Positions 50,635 through 60,297 are shown, numbered from the stretch's first letter. The stretch: 64,000 nt of DNA from Vulcanimicrobiota bacterium (GCA_003140215.1 PLJL01000004.1:1708192-1772191); one strand, 5' to 3'. Notes: generated by a model from the letters alone, not told the origin. Numbers and translations: made by a program.

Positions 50635-51601
50635 CCTCGAAGCGGCCCTGGAGCGCGCCGTCGCGCGATTCGACGACGGCTCGACCACGAGCGCCCAGAT
50701 CCGGTACCACTTCGGCTTCGGCGAGGACGCGCGGCGCGGGAAGCGGTTGCGTTCGCGTTTGCTGCTCGAGGTTGCAGAAGAGGAAGGCGGCGCGCCGCAG
50801 GAGGCACTCGAGGCGGGCTGCGCAGTCGAGATCATCCACGAGTTCTCGCTCATCCACGACGACATCGAGGACGGCGATCGGCTGCGGCGCGGGCGCGAGA
50901 CACTGTGGTCGCGCTACGGGCTCGCGCACGGGATCAACGCCGGCGACGCGCTGTGCTCGGTCGCTTACCTGACCTTGCTCGAGGGGAGCAGCGCCGCGCC
51001 GGGGCGCAAGCTGGCCATGAATCGCGTCCTGCTGGCCGCGCACCTGGCGATGTGCAGCGGGCAAGGACGGGACATTGCCTTCGAGACCGAACCGCGGGTG
51101 ACGATGGAGGACTACCGGGCCATGATCGGCGGCAAGACTGCGGCCCTGTTCGGCGCGGCGTGCGAGCTGGGCGCGCTCTCGGCCGGCGCGTCGCCGGAAC
51201 GTGCCGGCGCTTACGCCCAGCTTGGCGTCGCGTACGGCGTCGCGTTCCAGATCGAAGACGACGTGCTCGGGACCTGGGGCGACTCGGCGACCACCGGCAA
51301 GCCGTGCGGCGCCGACCTGGCCAAACGGAAGTGGACCTTCCCGGTCGTCTGGGCGCTCGCCGGGCCGCCCTCGGCGGCGCGGGCCGGGATCGCTGCCGCG
51401 TACGCGCGCGGCACGGCACTGACCGAATCCGACGTGACCGCGACGATGGCGGCACTCGAGCTGTTGGGTGCGCGCGCTGCGGCGCTGCGCGCGTCGCGCG
51501 ACGAGCTGCGGCAAGCCGATGCACTTACCGACGCGCGCGGGATCGACCGCAGCGGGCGGGTGCGCGGGTTCTTCCAGCGCGCGGCACGACGGGTAGCATG
51601 A
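50609..51601 (+). CDS. polyprenyl diphosphate synthase
   Basis: 330 residues. The first aspartate-rich motif is HDDIEDGDRLRRG (near 90-102), the second is FQIEDDVLGTWGD (near 213-225). An Arg follows each as expected. It joins IPP units to an allylic diphosphate. The chain length made cannot be told. It overlaps ispH by 26 bases and the next gene by four, so precursor supply, chain elongation and lipid-linked glycosylation are encoded in one run. Confidence 0.92.
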   Translation: MNSPATLDSLEAALERAVARFDDGSTTSAQIRYHFGFGEDARRGKRLRSRLLLEVAEEEGGAPQEALEAGCAVEIIHEFSLIHDDIEDGDRLRRGRETLWSRYGLAHGINAGDALCSVAYLTLLEGSSAAPGRKLAMNRVLLAAHLAMCSGQGRDIAFETEPRVTMEDYRAMIGGKTAALFGAACELGALSAGASPERAGAYAQLGVAYGVAFQIEDDVLGTWGDSATTGKPCGADLAKRKWTFPVVWALAGPPSAARAGIAAAYARGTALTESDVTATMAALELLGARAAALRASRDELRQADALTDARGIDRSGRVRGFFQRAARRVA

Positions 51602-54600
51602 GCGCATCGGCTCGGACGGGCTTTGGCCCGGCGACCTCCGCGCGCAGCGCGCTGGGCCCGCTGGGCGCGATCCTCGGGGTCGGCTTGCTGTTGCGGCTGC
51701 TGTTTTTGAGCAGCACCGGATTTCACAACGACGTCAGCTCGTTCGAGTCGTGGACGACAACGCTGCGCGACTACCCCACCTGGCAATTCTACGCCAAGGC
51801 CGGGTTCTCGGACTATCCGCCGGGCTATTTCGTCGTCTTGTGGCTGCTCGCGAAGGTCGCCGCGCTGTTCCCCAGCGCCGGCGAGCCGTTCTTGCGCGCG
51901 CTGGTCAAGCTTCCGGCGATCGCGATGGACCTCGTCAACGCCGGCGTGGTGTATTTGATCGTACGGCGCTACGCGGCGCAAAGCGTCGCGCTCGCGGGCG
52001 CTGCGCTGCTGGCGCTCAACCCGGCGGCGATCTACGTGTCGAGCTATTGGGGTCAGGTCGACTCGGTGTCGTGGGGCTTCGTCCTGATCGCCTTGTGGAT
52101 GGTCCTGCGCTCCGGCGACGAGCCCGGCAAGACGGTCCCGCGGCTCACGCTGGCGTGGCTGGCGCTGGCCTTCTCGGTCCTCATGAAGCCGCAGGCGTCG
52201 ACGATCGCGTTCTTGTTCTTGGCCTATCCGTTCGCGACGTCCGATGTCGCGGTGCGCCGGCGGCGCCTCGTGGGCACCGGCATCGGGGTCGCTGCCGCGT
52301 TCGGTCTGGCCGGCGCGATCGGGTTGGCCTTCCATCCCGCGCCCGACGTGTACGGCTGGCTCTTCGGCCGCTACGCGTTCGGCAGCAACGTGTATCCGTA
52401 CAATACGGTCAACGCGTTCAACCTCTACGCGTTGCGCCAGCCGTTCTGGGAGGCGGACAATACCGTGCTCCAGGTGTTCGGTTTCGCGGCCGGCACGCTC
52501 GCGGTCTGGGGCATCGTGCTCGTCGCCGCGTCGACGGCGCTCGTCGTGGGGCGCTACTTGCAGCGCCGCGACGATCGCGCGCTGCTCGAGGGCGCGATGC
52601 TGTGCGCGTTGGCGTTCTTCGTGTTGGCGACGCGCATGCATGAGCGCTACGTCTACGGCGCGTTTTTGCTCGCGATGCCGCTGCTCGCGTTCGGCCGCGG
52701 GCTGGTGTGGCCGGCGATCGTCCTGACCGTTACGATGTACCTCAACTTGGGTTACTCGCTGGCCTATCAGACGGCGATGGAGCTCCACCTTCAGGTCGAC
52801 GCCCGGAACCTGTGGCCGCTGGTCTCGCACCCGGCCGCGTTCGCGAACGTGTTGCTGTTCTTCTGGTCCGGCTATCTCTATCTCGGCGGGGTCGAGCGCA
52901 GCGCCGTCGCCGAGGGTGCACCGGGCGCGGCGATCTCGCCGTGGAGCCGAGCCTACGCGGGGGTCGCGGCCAAGGCGCGCGGCTGGTTCGATCCGCACGA
53001 AGGGCTCGTGCGCATGACGCGCGCCGATTGGCTCCTCGCCGGCGGGATCGGCCTCTTGGCGCTCGCGATCGGGCTGATCGGGTATTCGTGGCCGCACGAA
53101 AAGATCTTCGACGAGGTGTACTACGCGCGCGACGGCGAGGAGTACCTGCGCAACATCACCCAGTACGAGTGGACCCACCCGCCGTTCACCAAACTCGTCA
53201 TCGCGGCGTCGATGTGGCTCTTCGGCGGGCTGCACGGCCTGGGCAATACGTCGTACGGCTGGCGGTTTCTCAACATCGTGATCGGCGCGTTGGAGTGCAC
53301 CCTGCTGTACGCCTTCGCGAAGCGCTTGACCGCAACCACGTGGCTCGCGGCGCTCGGCGGACTGCTGCTCGCGTTCGACGGCTTCCATTTCGTCGAGTCG
53401 CGTATCTCCACGGGTGAGATCACGATCGCGACCCTCGCGTTGCTGGTTCTCTACGCGCTGTACCGCTACGTCCTGGCCGCGCAGATTCGCGTGAAACCGG
53501 TCATCCCCGGTCGGTTCGGCCCGGTATTTTGGAGCGTCGCCGCCGCCGGCACCGTCGCCGCTGCCGGGTTCTCTTGGCTGGTGAACCTGCTGCCGGCGCA
53601 TCGCAACATCGAGATCGTCGCCGGCGTCAACCCCGTCAATCCGAGCCTTACCGACTACTGGTATCCGTGGGTCGTGGCGTTCGTCTACTTCGAGCTGGGC
53701 GTGTACCTGCTCGCGCGCTGGATCGACTCGCGCCGGGCGCGCGCGGGCGCCGTCGCGTCGTTTCCCGACGGCACGGTCGTGCGCACCGACGATAACGGAG
53801 TCGTCGCCGTGACGGCACCCCAGGGCAGCGACCCACCCGACTTGCGGGTGCGCGTCGACCGGGCCGGTGTCGAGACGTATCAGACGCCGGCCGGCAGTGC
53901 GACCTTCACGCCCGCCGGCGTGCTCACCGCCGCCGACGGGTTGACGGTCAACGCCGGCGAGGCACGCCTCTGGCTGGTGGTGCTGGCCGTCGCGCTGGGC
54001 CTGCTACTATCGAGCAAGTGGAGCGGGATGCTCGACCTCGTCGTGACCTGGGGAGTCGTCATCGCGATAAGCGCGCAGCGGTTCTTGCCCGGCCGCGCGT
54101 TGTACGGCAACCCGCGCGGGTTTCCGATCGACATCGCGCTCGGCCTCACCGCGTTCGTCGCTGCGACGATCTATCTGATCACCTACATCCCGTTCTTTCT
54201 GCTCGGGCACAGCTTCTCGGACCTCATCGCGCTGACGCAGCAGATGTGGTGGTACCACTCCGCGACCGTCGCGAAGGCGACGCATCCGTACTCCTCGCTG
54301 TGGTGGCAGTGGCCGATCGAGCAGATCCCGATCTCCTACTACTACAAAGACTTCCGCACCGCCGTCGACGCCGGAAACGGAGCGGCGTGCTGCGTCGCGG
54401 AGATCCTGGCGCTGCCCAACCCGGCGGTCTTCTTGCTGGGGCTGATCTCGGTTCCGTTCACCGCCTGGCTGGCGTGGCAGAAGCGGCACAAGGGCTACGC
54501 GCTGCTCGCGATCGCGTACGTTTTGCAGTGGCTCCCATATTCCGGCTCGCCGCGGATCATGTGGGAGTACCACTTCTTTCCGAACCTTGCGGTCATCGTG

Positions 54601-54834
54601 CTGTGCGACGTCGTGCTGATCGAACACGTCTGGGCGCGCCTCAAGCAGCAATCGCTGGGCACCGCACGCTGGTCGCTGGGGCTGTACGGTGCGCTGGTGA
54701 TCGCGCTGTTCGCGTTCTTCTATCCGGTCCTGGCCGGGACGAAGACGACCTACAATCAGTGGTACCAGCGCATGTGGCCCGACGTACTGGGCATCCCGGG
54801 GGTGAGTTGGATCATCCCGCACCGCAACCAATAG
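51598..54834 (+). CDS. fused GT87-like and PMT-family polyprenyl-phosphate glycosyltransferase
   Basis: 1078 residues from the ATG that overlaps the preceding stop (ATGA). The first half (about 1-460) is a multi-helix glycosyltransferase of the DUF2029/GPI-mannosyltransferase type (FHNDVSSFESW, DYPPGYFVVLW, YWGQVDSVSWG). The second half (about 480-1078) is a PMT/GT39 enzyme with the conserved acidic loop FDEVYYARDGEEYLRN near 502-517, then WTHPPFTKLVIA and a large outer loop containing a beta-rich insert (about 720-780). Both halves use lipid-linked sugars on the outer face of the membrane. O-mannosylation of exported proteins is likely for the PMT part. Confidence 0.88.
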   Translation: MSASARTGFGPATSARSALGPLGAILGVGLLLRLLFLSSTGFHNDVSSFESWTTTLRDYPTWQFYAKAGFSDYPPGYFVVLWLLAKVAALFPSAGEPFLRALVKLPAIAMDLVNAGVVYLIVRRYAAQSVALAGAALLALNPAAIYVSSYWGQVDSVSWGFVLIALWMVLRSGDEPGKTVPRLTLAWLALAFSVLMKPQASTIAFLFLAYPFATSDVAVRRRRLVGTGIGVAAAFGLAGAIGLAFHPAPDVYGWLFGRYAFGSNVYPYNTVNAFNLYALRQPFWEADNTVLQVFGFAAGTLAVWGIVLVAASTALVVGRYLQRRDDRALLEGAMLCALAFFVLATRMHERYVYGAFLLAMPLLAFGRGLVWPAIVLTVTMYLNLGYSLAYQTAMELHLQVDARNLWPLVSHPAAFANVLLFFWSGYLYLGGVERSAVAEGAPGAAISPWSRAYAGVAAKARGWFDPHEGLVRMTRADWLLAGGIGLLALAIGLIGYSWPHEKIFDEVYYARDGEEYLRNITQYEWTHPPFTKLVIAASMWLFGGLHGLGNTSYGWRFLNIVIGALECTLLYAFAKRLTATTWLAALGGLLLAFDGFHFVESRISTGEITIATLALLVLYALYRYVLAAQIRVKPVIPGRFGPVFWSVAAAGTVAAAGFSWLVNLLPAHRNIEIVAGVNPVNPSLTDYWYPWVVAFVYFELGVYLLARWIDSRRARAGAVASFPDGTVVRTDDNGVVAVTAPQGSDPPDLRVRVDRAGVETYQTPAGSATFTPAGVLTAADGLTVNAGEARLWLVVLAVALGLLLSSKWSGMLDLVVTWGVVIAISAQRFLPGRALYGNPRGFPIDIALGLTAFVAATIYLITYIPFFLLGHSFSDLIALTQQMWWYHSATVAKATHPYSSLWWQWPIEQIPISYYYKDFRTAVDAGNGAACCVAEILALPNPAVFLLGLISVPFTAWLAWQKRHKGYALLAIAYVLQWLPYSGSPRIMWEYHFFPNLAVIVLCDVVLIEHVWARLKQQSLGTARWSLGLYGALVIALFAFFYPVLAGTKTTYNQWYQRMWPDVLGIPGVSWIIPHRNQ

Positions 54835-54850
54835 ACGAGAGCCGGCGCAC

Positions 54851-55594
54851 ATGTCAGGGCATTCGAAATGGCACAACATCAAGCTCCGCAAGGGCAAGGT
54901 CGACGCGCAGCGCGGCGCGCTCTTCACCAAGCTCAGCAAAGAGATCATCCTCGCCGCCAAGAACGGTTCGCCCGATCCTGAGGCCAACTACCGGCTCAAG
55001 ATGGCAGTCGAAAAGGCGCGCGAGAACAACATGCCTGCGGACAACATCAAGCGGGCGATCGGGCGCGCGACCGGCGGCGCGGGAGAGCGCGAGATCGAGG
55101 AGATTCGCTACGAAGGATACGGGCCGGCCGGCGTGGCCGTGATCGTCGACGCGGCGACCGACAACCGCAATCGCACGGCGTCGGAGCTGCGCTTTCTGTT
55201 CAGCCGCAATGACGCAACGCTGGGTGAGACCGGGAGCGTCGGGTGGATGTTCGCGCCGCGCGGCATCGTCGAGGTCGAGCCCGGGCGGCTGTCCGAGGAC
55301 GAGCTCACCGAAAAAGCTCTCGTCGACGGCGTGATCGACGTGCGCTTCGGTGAGGTCGCCGAGGTCGTCACGGAGATGCAGTCGCTCATGGCGGTGAAGG
55401 AAGCGCTCGAGGCGCAGGGCGTGCGCGTGCGCTCGGCGCAGCTGGCGATGGAACCGACGCAGACCGTGCGGCCCAGCGCTGCCGATGCCGAAAAAATCCT
55501 GAGCTTCCTCGACGCGCTCGACGAGCACGAAGACGTGCAGCACGTGTACAGCAACGCGGACTTCGACGACGCACAGCTGGAGGCGCTGGCCTGA
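54851..55594 (+). CDS. yebC: YebC/PmpR-family translation or transcription factor
   Basis: 247 residues, starting MSGHSKWHNIKLRKGK, the family signature. Three domains follow in normal order: KLSKEIILAAKNG, then RIGYEGYGP-like EIRYEGYGPAGVAV and FAPRGIVEVE. The family (TACO1 in mitochondria) has been linked to both gene regulation and translation of proline stretches. The stop overlaps the next start by one base. Confidence 0.95.
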   Translation: MSGHSKWHNIKLRKGKVDAQRGALFTKLSKEIILAAKNGSPDPEANYRLKMAVEKARENNMPADNIKRAIGRATGGAGEREIEEIRYEGYGPAGVAVIVDAATDNRNRTASELRFLFSRNDATLGETGSVGWMFAPRGIVEVEPGRLSEDELTEKALVDGVIDVRFGEVAEVVTEMQSLMAVKEALEAQGVRVRSAQLAMEPTQTVRPSAADAEKILSFLDALDEHEDVQHVYSNADFDDAQLEALA

Positions 55595-56664
55595 TGCAGC
55601 CAGAGAGCGCGGGTCCGCCCGCGCCCCGGCGCGCCTTCGCGGCCTGGCTCGACCGCGACTGGCTGCTCGCCCTCTCGCTCGCGCTCGCGGTCGGCGTGCT
55701 GGTCTGGTTCGGCCGCTCGATCAAGGAATTCTTCGCGCCCAGCGCCGCGACGGTATTCGTCCCCGCGTTTGCCGGCCAGACCAATGCCGACGCGCAGGTC
55801 GAATGCGGCCGCTTGCGGCTGCGCTGCGTGGTGATCGCCAGCCGCCCCAGCGACCGGTATCCCAAGGACGTCGTGATGAACCAGCAGCCGGACTCCGGTG
55901 CGCGGGTGCGCGAAGGGCGGCAGATCTCGTTGATCGTCAGCAGCGGCGTGACGATCTTTCCGATGCCCGACTTGCGTTTCGAGTCCTTGCGTAACGCTAG
56001 CCTCGACTTGAGCCACTTCAAGTTGCAGCTCGACAAGACGACGTACGTCCCCGACGACAACGTTCCACGCGACCACGTCGTCGCGCAGGATCCGCTACCC
56101 CTCTCGAGCGTGCGGCAGGGCTCGAAGGTCTCGCTCCAGTTGAGCAACGGGCCCCCGGGCGGTGTGAAGGTCGTCAACTTCACCGGTATGTCGATCGATG
56201 CCGCGCGCACCGCGGCGCAGCGCCAACGGGTACACCTGGGACAGATCGTGTGGACGCCGTTCGGGACGGGCGGACCGTCGCGCGGCACCGTGGTGCGGCA
56301 GAACCCGGGCCCGGGCTCGACGATCGAGCCGTTCGAAGAGGTATCGTTGCAAGTGAGCGCGGGTCCGGGTGAATACGGGTACCTCATCCGCCAGGTGCAC
56401 GCGTCGGCGACGGTGCCGCCGCGCGACGATGCGGCGCACGTGCGCATCGAGGTGCGCGACGAGACCGGGACGTGGAACGTCTACGACGGCTTCGCACAGG
56501 GCGGTCAGAAGCTCGACTTCAACGTCACCGCCGTCGGCAGCGCCGAGCTCGACACCTACATCAACAACGAGCTGCTCAATCAAACGCAGCTCGGCAGCGA
56601 ACCGCCGCGCTGGATCCCTAGCGCGGCGCCGCACATCGATCAGCCCGTAAAAAAGCCCACATGA
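55594..56664 (+). CDS. membrane-anchored PASTA-repeat protein
   Basis: 356 residues. A single membrane helix lies at about 21-42. Three PASTA domains follow (about 50-110, 115-180, 185-255), each with the Gln-x-P/NPGxG-like end (QQPDSGARVREG, QDPLPLSSVRQGS, QNPGPGSTIEPFE). The C-terminal 100 residues form an extra beta-domain. PASTA domains bind peptidoglycan or muropeptides. There is no kinase domain, unlike PknB-type receptors. It is between yebC and rpe with four-base or shorter overlaps. Confidence 0.87.
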   Translation: MQPESAGPPAPRRAFAAWLDRDWLLALSLALAVGVLVWFGRSIKEFFAPSAATVFVPAFAGQTNADAQVECGRLRLRCVVIASRPSDRYPKDVVMNQQPDSGARVREGRQISLIVSSGVTIFPMPDLRFESLRNASLDLSHFKLQLDKTTYVPDDNVPRDHVVAQDPLPLSSVRQGSKVSLQLSNGPPGGVKVVNFTGMSIDAARTAAQRQRVHLGQIVWTPFGTGGPSRGTVVRQNPGPGSTIEPFEEVSLQVSAGPGEYGYLIRQVHASATVPPRDDAAHVRIEVRDETGTWNVYDGFAQGGQKLDFNVTAVGSAELDTYINNELLNQTQLGSEPPRWIPSAAPHIDQPVKKPT

Positions 56665-57362
56665 CGTTGCGCGCACCGGTCAAGCGGCGCCGCGTGAAGC
56701 TCGCGCCGTCGCTGTTGTCGGCCGACTTCGCCGACATCGCGGATCAGATTCGCATGGTCGAGAGCGGCGGCGCGGACGAGCTGCACCTCGATTCCATGGA
56801 CGGCGTCTTCGTCCCCAACCTCACCTGGGGGATGAAGATCGTCAAAGACCTGCGCAAGCTGACGCCCTTGCCGTTCGACTGCCACCTCATGATCGTCGAG
56901 CCGGAGCGTTACGTCGACGCCTTCCGCGAGGCCGGCGCCGACGTCATCTCGTTTCACTACGAAGCGACGCCGCACGCGCATCGGCTGCTGCGCCACCTGC
57001 GCTCGATCGGGGCGAAGGCCGGGATCGCCATCAATCCCGGCACGCCCGCGGCGATGCTCGCCGAACTGGCCGAAGAGATCGATCGCGTCGTGGTCATGAG
57101 CGTCAACCCGGGCTTCGGTGGGCAGTCGTTCATCGAGCGCGCCATCGCGAAGGTGACCGAAGTGCGCGCGCTGCTCAAGAAGCGCAATCCGGCCTGCGAG
57201 ATCGAGATCGACGGCGGGATCGGTTTCGAGAACATCGAGCGCGCGGTGAAGGCGGGCGCCGACGTGCTCGTCGCCGGCAACTCGGTTTTCGGCAGCGACG
57301 ATCCCGCCGAGACGTTGCGCGAGATGCGCCGCCGGATCGATGCGACGCCGCCCGCGCCGTAG
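56661..57362 (+). CDS. rpe: ribulose-phosphate 3-epimerase
   Basis: 233 residues. TIM-barrel marks: LAPSLLSADFADI at the start, HLDSMDGVFVPNLTWG with a catalytic Asp, CHLMIVEPERY, MSVNPGFGGQSFI with the second catalytic Asp region, and EIDGGIGFENI near the phosphate site. It interconverts ribulose- and xylulose-5-phosphate and so completes the pentose-phosphate set encoded at 25.6-34.9 kb. Four-base overlap with the PASTA gene. Confidence 0.95.
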   Translation: MTLRAPVKRRRVKLAPSLLSADFADIADQIRMVESGGADELHLDSMDGVFVPNLTWGMKIVKDLRKLTPLPFDCHLMIVEPERYVDAFREAGADVISFHYEATPHAHRLLRHLRSIGAKAGIAINPGTPAAMLAELAEEIDRVVVMSVNPGFGGQSFIERAIAKVTEVRALLKKRNPACEIEIDGGIGFENIERAVKAGADVLVAGNSVFGSDDPAETLREMRRRIDATPPAP

Positions 57363-57365
57363 GGC

Positions 57366-58379
57366 ATGACCGAGGACGAGCTCGTCGCCGCGATCCGCGC
57401 GCGCGTCGCATCCGTGCCCGCCGGGCGGCTGCTGGTCGGGATCGGTGACGATGCTGCGGTGTGGCAGCCCTCGCGCAGCAACCGCAGCGTGATCACGACC
57501 GATGCCCTCGTCGAGGGCGTGCACTTCACCCGTGACGCGATGAGCGCGTACGACGCCGGATGGCGCGCCCTCGCCTCGAACCTGTCGGACGTCGCGGCGA
57601 TGGGGGCACGCCCGGTGCTGGCGACGATCGCGTTAGGCTTCCCGGCCGGTACGGATCCGGGATGGCTGCTGGACTGTTACGACGGCATCGCCGCGCTGGC
57701 GACCCAGGCGGGCTGCGCGATCGCGGGCGGTGACCTGACCCGGGCCCCGGCGATCACCTTCGCCATCACCGTCGTCGGCGAGGTGCGCGCATCGAACCTC
57801 AAGCGCCGAAACGGAGCGCGTCCCGGCGACGTCCTGGCACTCACCGGGCCGCTGGGGGCGAGCCGGGCGGGGCTGCTCTTGGCCGTCGACCGGCCCGACC
57901 TCGCCGCCGACCCCGACTTGGCCGGGGTCTTGGCCGCGTACCGCACGCCGCGGCCGCGGCTGCGCGAGGGCGCGTGGTTGGGGGCCTCGCGACACGTGCG
58001 GGCGATGATGGACACCTCGGACGGCCTTTCCACCGACCTGGCTCGGCTGTGTGCGGCCTCCGGAACCGGCGCTTGCCTCGAGGACGTCCCGGTCGCCGAG
58101 GGCGCACGCCGCGTCGCCGCCCGCAGCGGAGACGACCCGGCGGCTTGGGCCCTGGACGGCGGCGAGGACTTCGAGCTGCTGATCAGCGTGGCCAAGCGCG
58201 GTTTCGGCCACCTCGCTCGGCGCTTCCGGGCCCGCTTCGGGGGCGAGCTGGTCCCGATCGGCCGGATGACGGCCGGGCCGGGCGTGCGGCGCGCCGACGG
58301 GACGCCGGTCCCGAGCGCCGGCTGGGATCACCTGCGCGGGGCGACGCAAAAAGAGCGCGACTCCGGTCGCGCCCCGTAA
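57366..58379 (+). CDS. thiL: thiamine-monophosphate kinase
   Basis: 337 residues. GIGDDAAVWQP near 25-35 binds Mg-ATP, DALVEGVHFTRD near 47-58 and SNLSDVAAMGARPV near 72-85 are the substrate loops, and AIAGGDLTRAP and DTSDGLSTDLARL are conserved further on. It makes thiamine diphosphate, the cofactor of transketolase. It follows rpe after three bases and converges on rpmB. Confidence 0.94.
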   Translation: MTEDELVAAIRARVASVPAGRLLVGIGDDAAVWQPSRSNRSVITTDALVEGVHFTRDAMSAYDAGWRALASNLSDVAAMGARPVLATIALGFPAGTDPGWLLDCYDGIAALATQAGCAIAGGDLTRAPAITFAITVVGEVRASNLKRRNGARPGDVLALTGPLGASRAGLLLAVDRPDLAADPDLAGVLAAYRTPRPRLREGAWLGASRHVRAMMDTSDGLSTDLARLCAASGTGACLEDVPVAEGARRVAARSGDDPAAWALDGGEDFELLISVAKRGFGHLARRFRARFGGELVPIGRMTAGPGVRRADGTPVPSAGWDHLRGATQKERDSGRAP

Positions 58380-58401
58380 GACTCCCGCCGGCTAGCGGGG
58401 C

Positions 58402-58599
58402 CTAGGCTGCGCCGACGCGCTTGACGCGCTTGCTCCGCAGGCAGTTCGTGCAGACCCGCGCCGTCTTGTGGGTGCCGCGATCGTCGACCTTGACGGCCTG
58501 GAGGTTCGGCAGCCAGCGCCGCTTGGTTTTGTTCATCGCGTGGCTGACGTTGTTCCCGGCCATGGGACCCTTGCCGCACACATCACATCGCTTGGCCAT
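58402..58599 (-). CDS. rpmB: 50S ribosomal protein L28
   Basis: 65 residues, starting [21 protein letters not shown], with KRRWLPNLQ and the Cys pair CTNCLRS. Together with CDVC this gives a four-Cys zinc-binding type of L28. It is on the minus strand between two plus-strand operons. A promoter with an almost absent leader lies directly upstream. Confidence 0.96.
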   Translation of the reverse strand: MAKRCDVCGKGPMAGNNVSHAMNKTKRRWLPNLQAVKVDDRGTHKTARVCTNCLRSKRVKRVGAA

Positions 58600-58608
58600 A
58601 ACAGGCGG

Positions 58609-58637
58609 ATTGTATCAGACCGCGGTGCTCCGAACAA
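58609..58637 (-). promoter_or_regulatory. rpmB promoter, leaderless or nearly so
   Basis: On the minus strand TTGTTC (58637-58632) is 17 bases from TACAAT (58614-58609); the ATG starts nine bases later at 58599. A start point seven bases after the -10 leaves a leader of about three bases and no room for a Shine-Dalgarno sequence. Confidence 0.5.
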
Positions 58638-58704
58638 GGTCGCCGCGCTGCGTCTCGGGGCCGCAGGGCGCGAGCCGCCCCTCCCGGAACGCGACGAACG
58701 CTCC

Positions 58705-60297
58705 ATGGCAGTCACCCAGCTCGACGGGCGGGCGTTCGAAAAGTTCGTCGCCGCCGGCACGTATTTTTTGCGGAAGTACCGGGGCGTGCTCGACGACCTC
58801 AACGTGTTCCCGGTCCCCGATGGGGATACGGGGTCGAACATGTTCCTGACTGCCAAAGCCGCCTTGACCGAGGCCTCCAAGGTCCGCACGGGCACGCTCG
58901 CGATCGTCGCCGCGGCTGCGGCAAAGGGCTCGCTGCTCGGCGCGCGCGGCAACAGCGGCGTGATCTTGTCCCAGATGCTGCGCGGCTTCGCGCACAGCGT
59001 GCGCCACCGGACCAGCATCGACACCTTCCAACTTTCTCTGGGGATGCGCGAGGCGGTCGGCGCCGCACGCGCGGCGCTCACCAAGCCGGTCGAGGGCACG
59101 ATCCTCTCGGTCGCGAGCGCAGCCGCCGACGAGGCGTACCGGCTAGCGGTCCGCGAGCCCGACTTCTACCGCCTCGCCAACGCCGTGCTGCGCGCGGCGA
59201 ACGCCGCGCTCGACCGCACCCCCGACCAGTTGCCCGCGCTCAAGGAAGCGGGGGTCGTCGATTCCGGCGGCGCCGGGTTTTGCTACTTCCTCGAAGGCGT
59301 GTTGCGCTTTCTCCCCGAGCAGACGATCCGCACCACGGCGTTCCCGCGCCGGCCGCTGCGCTCGGGCGTCTTCACCCGCCGGCAAGTCGTCGGCGACAAC
59401 CATTTCTGCACCGAGTTCGTACTCGAAGATGCGCGCGTCGAGGCGCTGCCGTTACGCGACGAGCTCGAGCGGCATGGCGATTCGCTGCTGGTGATCGGCG
59501 GCGTGCCGACGCTCAAGGTGCACATCCATACGGCCGACCCCGACGGGGTGCGCGCGGTCGCCGCGCGGCACGGCAGCGTCACGCGCTGGAAGCGTGAAGA
59601 CATGGCCGAGCAGCACAATCTGCTCGTGATCGACGCGCCGGCCAAAGCGGTCGGGATCGCCGCCGTCGCCGCCGGTGCCGGCTTCGACCGCATCGCGCGC
59701 GAACTGGGCGCCGACGTCACCATCCGCGTGCCCGCGGGCGCGAATCCATCGGTGCGCGACCTGCTCGTCGGCGTCAACGCCTGTTTGGCCAACACGGTGT
59801 ACCTGTTGCCCAACGACGTCAACGTCGCGTTGGCCGCGCGCGAAGCCGGCGCGCTGTCGGCCAAACGCGTGATCGTCGTCCCCACCGCCGATCCCGTCGC
59901 CGGGCTGGCCGTGCTGCTGCGGCTGGGCGGCGTCGACGAGCCGCTCGGCCCCGACCAGCTGCAACCGACGCTCGACGCCGTGCGCAGCGCGTCCGTCTTC
60001 TTCGCCGGCAAGGATTCGAGCGCGGGCGGTGTCGCGATGAAGAAGGGTGCGCCGGCCGCGGCGATCGGAAAGCGGCTCCTCACCGGCGCGTCGCTCGAAG
60101 GGATCATCGCCGCCGCGGCCGCGGAGCTGGGGGCCGCGGAGGGCGGGTTGATCACGCTGTACTACGGGGGCGCGCAGAAAGAACGCGACGCGCAAAAGTA
60201 CGCGGCGGTGCTCGGCGAACGCTTCGCCGATGTGGCGGTCGAGTATTATTACGGCGGTCAGGCCGGCGTCGAGTATTGGATGAGCGTTGAGCGCTAG
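58705..60297 (+). CDS. fakA: fatty-acid kinase FakA (DhaL/DAK-type)
   Basis: 530 residues from the ATG at 58705; the open frame further upstream is antisense to rpmB. The N-terminal DhaL-like kinase domain (about 1-200) has NVFPVPDGDTGSNM with the Asp ligands for Mg-ATP and ARGNSGVILSQMLRGF. The middle and C-terminal domains (about 250-530) match the FakA/YloV architecture, ending LYYGGAQ...YYYGGQ. FakA phosphorylates fatty acid bound to a DegV-type FakB protein. plsX and a degV gene follow directly, which supports this role over a dihydroxyacetone kinase. Confidence 0.9.
   Translation: MAVTQLDGRAFEKFVAAGTYFLRKYRGVLDDLNVFPVPDGDTGSNMFLTAKAALTEASKVRTGTLAIVAAAAAKGSLLGARGNSGVILSQMLRGFAHSVRHRTSIDTFQLSLGMREAVGAARAALTKPVEGTILSVASAAADEAYRLAVREPDFYRLANAVLRAANAALDRTPDQLPALKEAGVVDSGGAGFCYFLEGVLRFLPEQTIRTTAFPRRPLRSGVFTRRQVVGDNHFCTEFVLEDARVEALPLRDELERHGDSLLVIGGVPTLKVHIHTADPDGVRAVAARHGSVTRWKREDMAEQHNLLVIDAPAKAVGIAAVAAGAGFDRIARELGADVTIRVPAGANPSVRDLLVGVNACLANTVYLLPNDVNVALAAREAGALSAKRVIVVPTADPVAGLAVLLRLGGVDEPLGPDQLQPTLDAVRSASVFFAGKDSSAGGVAMKKGAPAAAIGKRLLTGASLEGIIAAAAAELGAAEGGLITLYYGGAQKERDAQKYAAVLGERFADVAVEYYYGGQAGVEYWMSVER

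Noticed and set aside
51211..53601. 796-codon open frame opposite the glycosyltransferase
   Set aside because: Antisense, Arg/His/Gln-rich shadow with no motif; the plus frame holds the PMT signatures.
58380..58401. Terminator between thiL and rpmB
   Set aside because: CCCGC/GCGGG pairs for only five bases with no T run; too weak to call.
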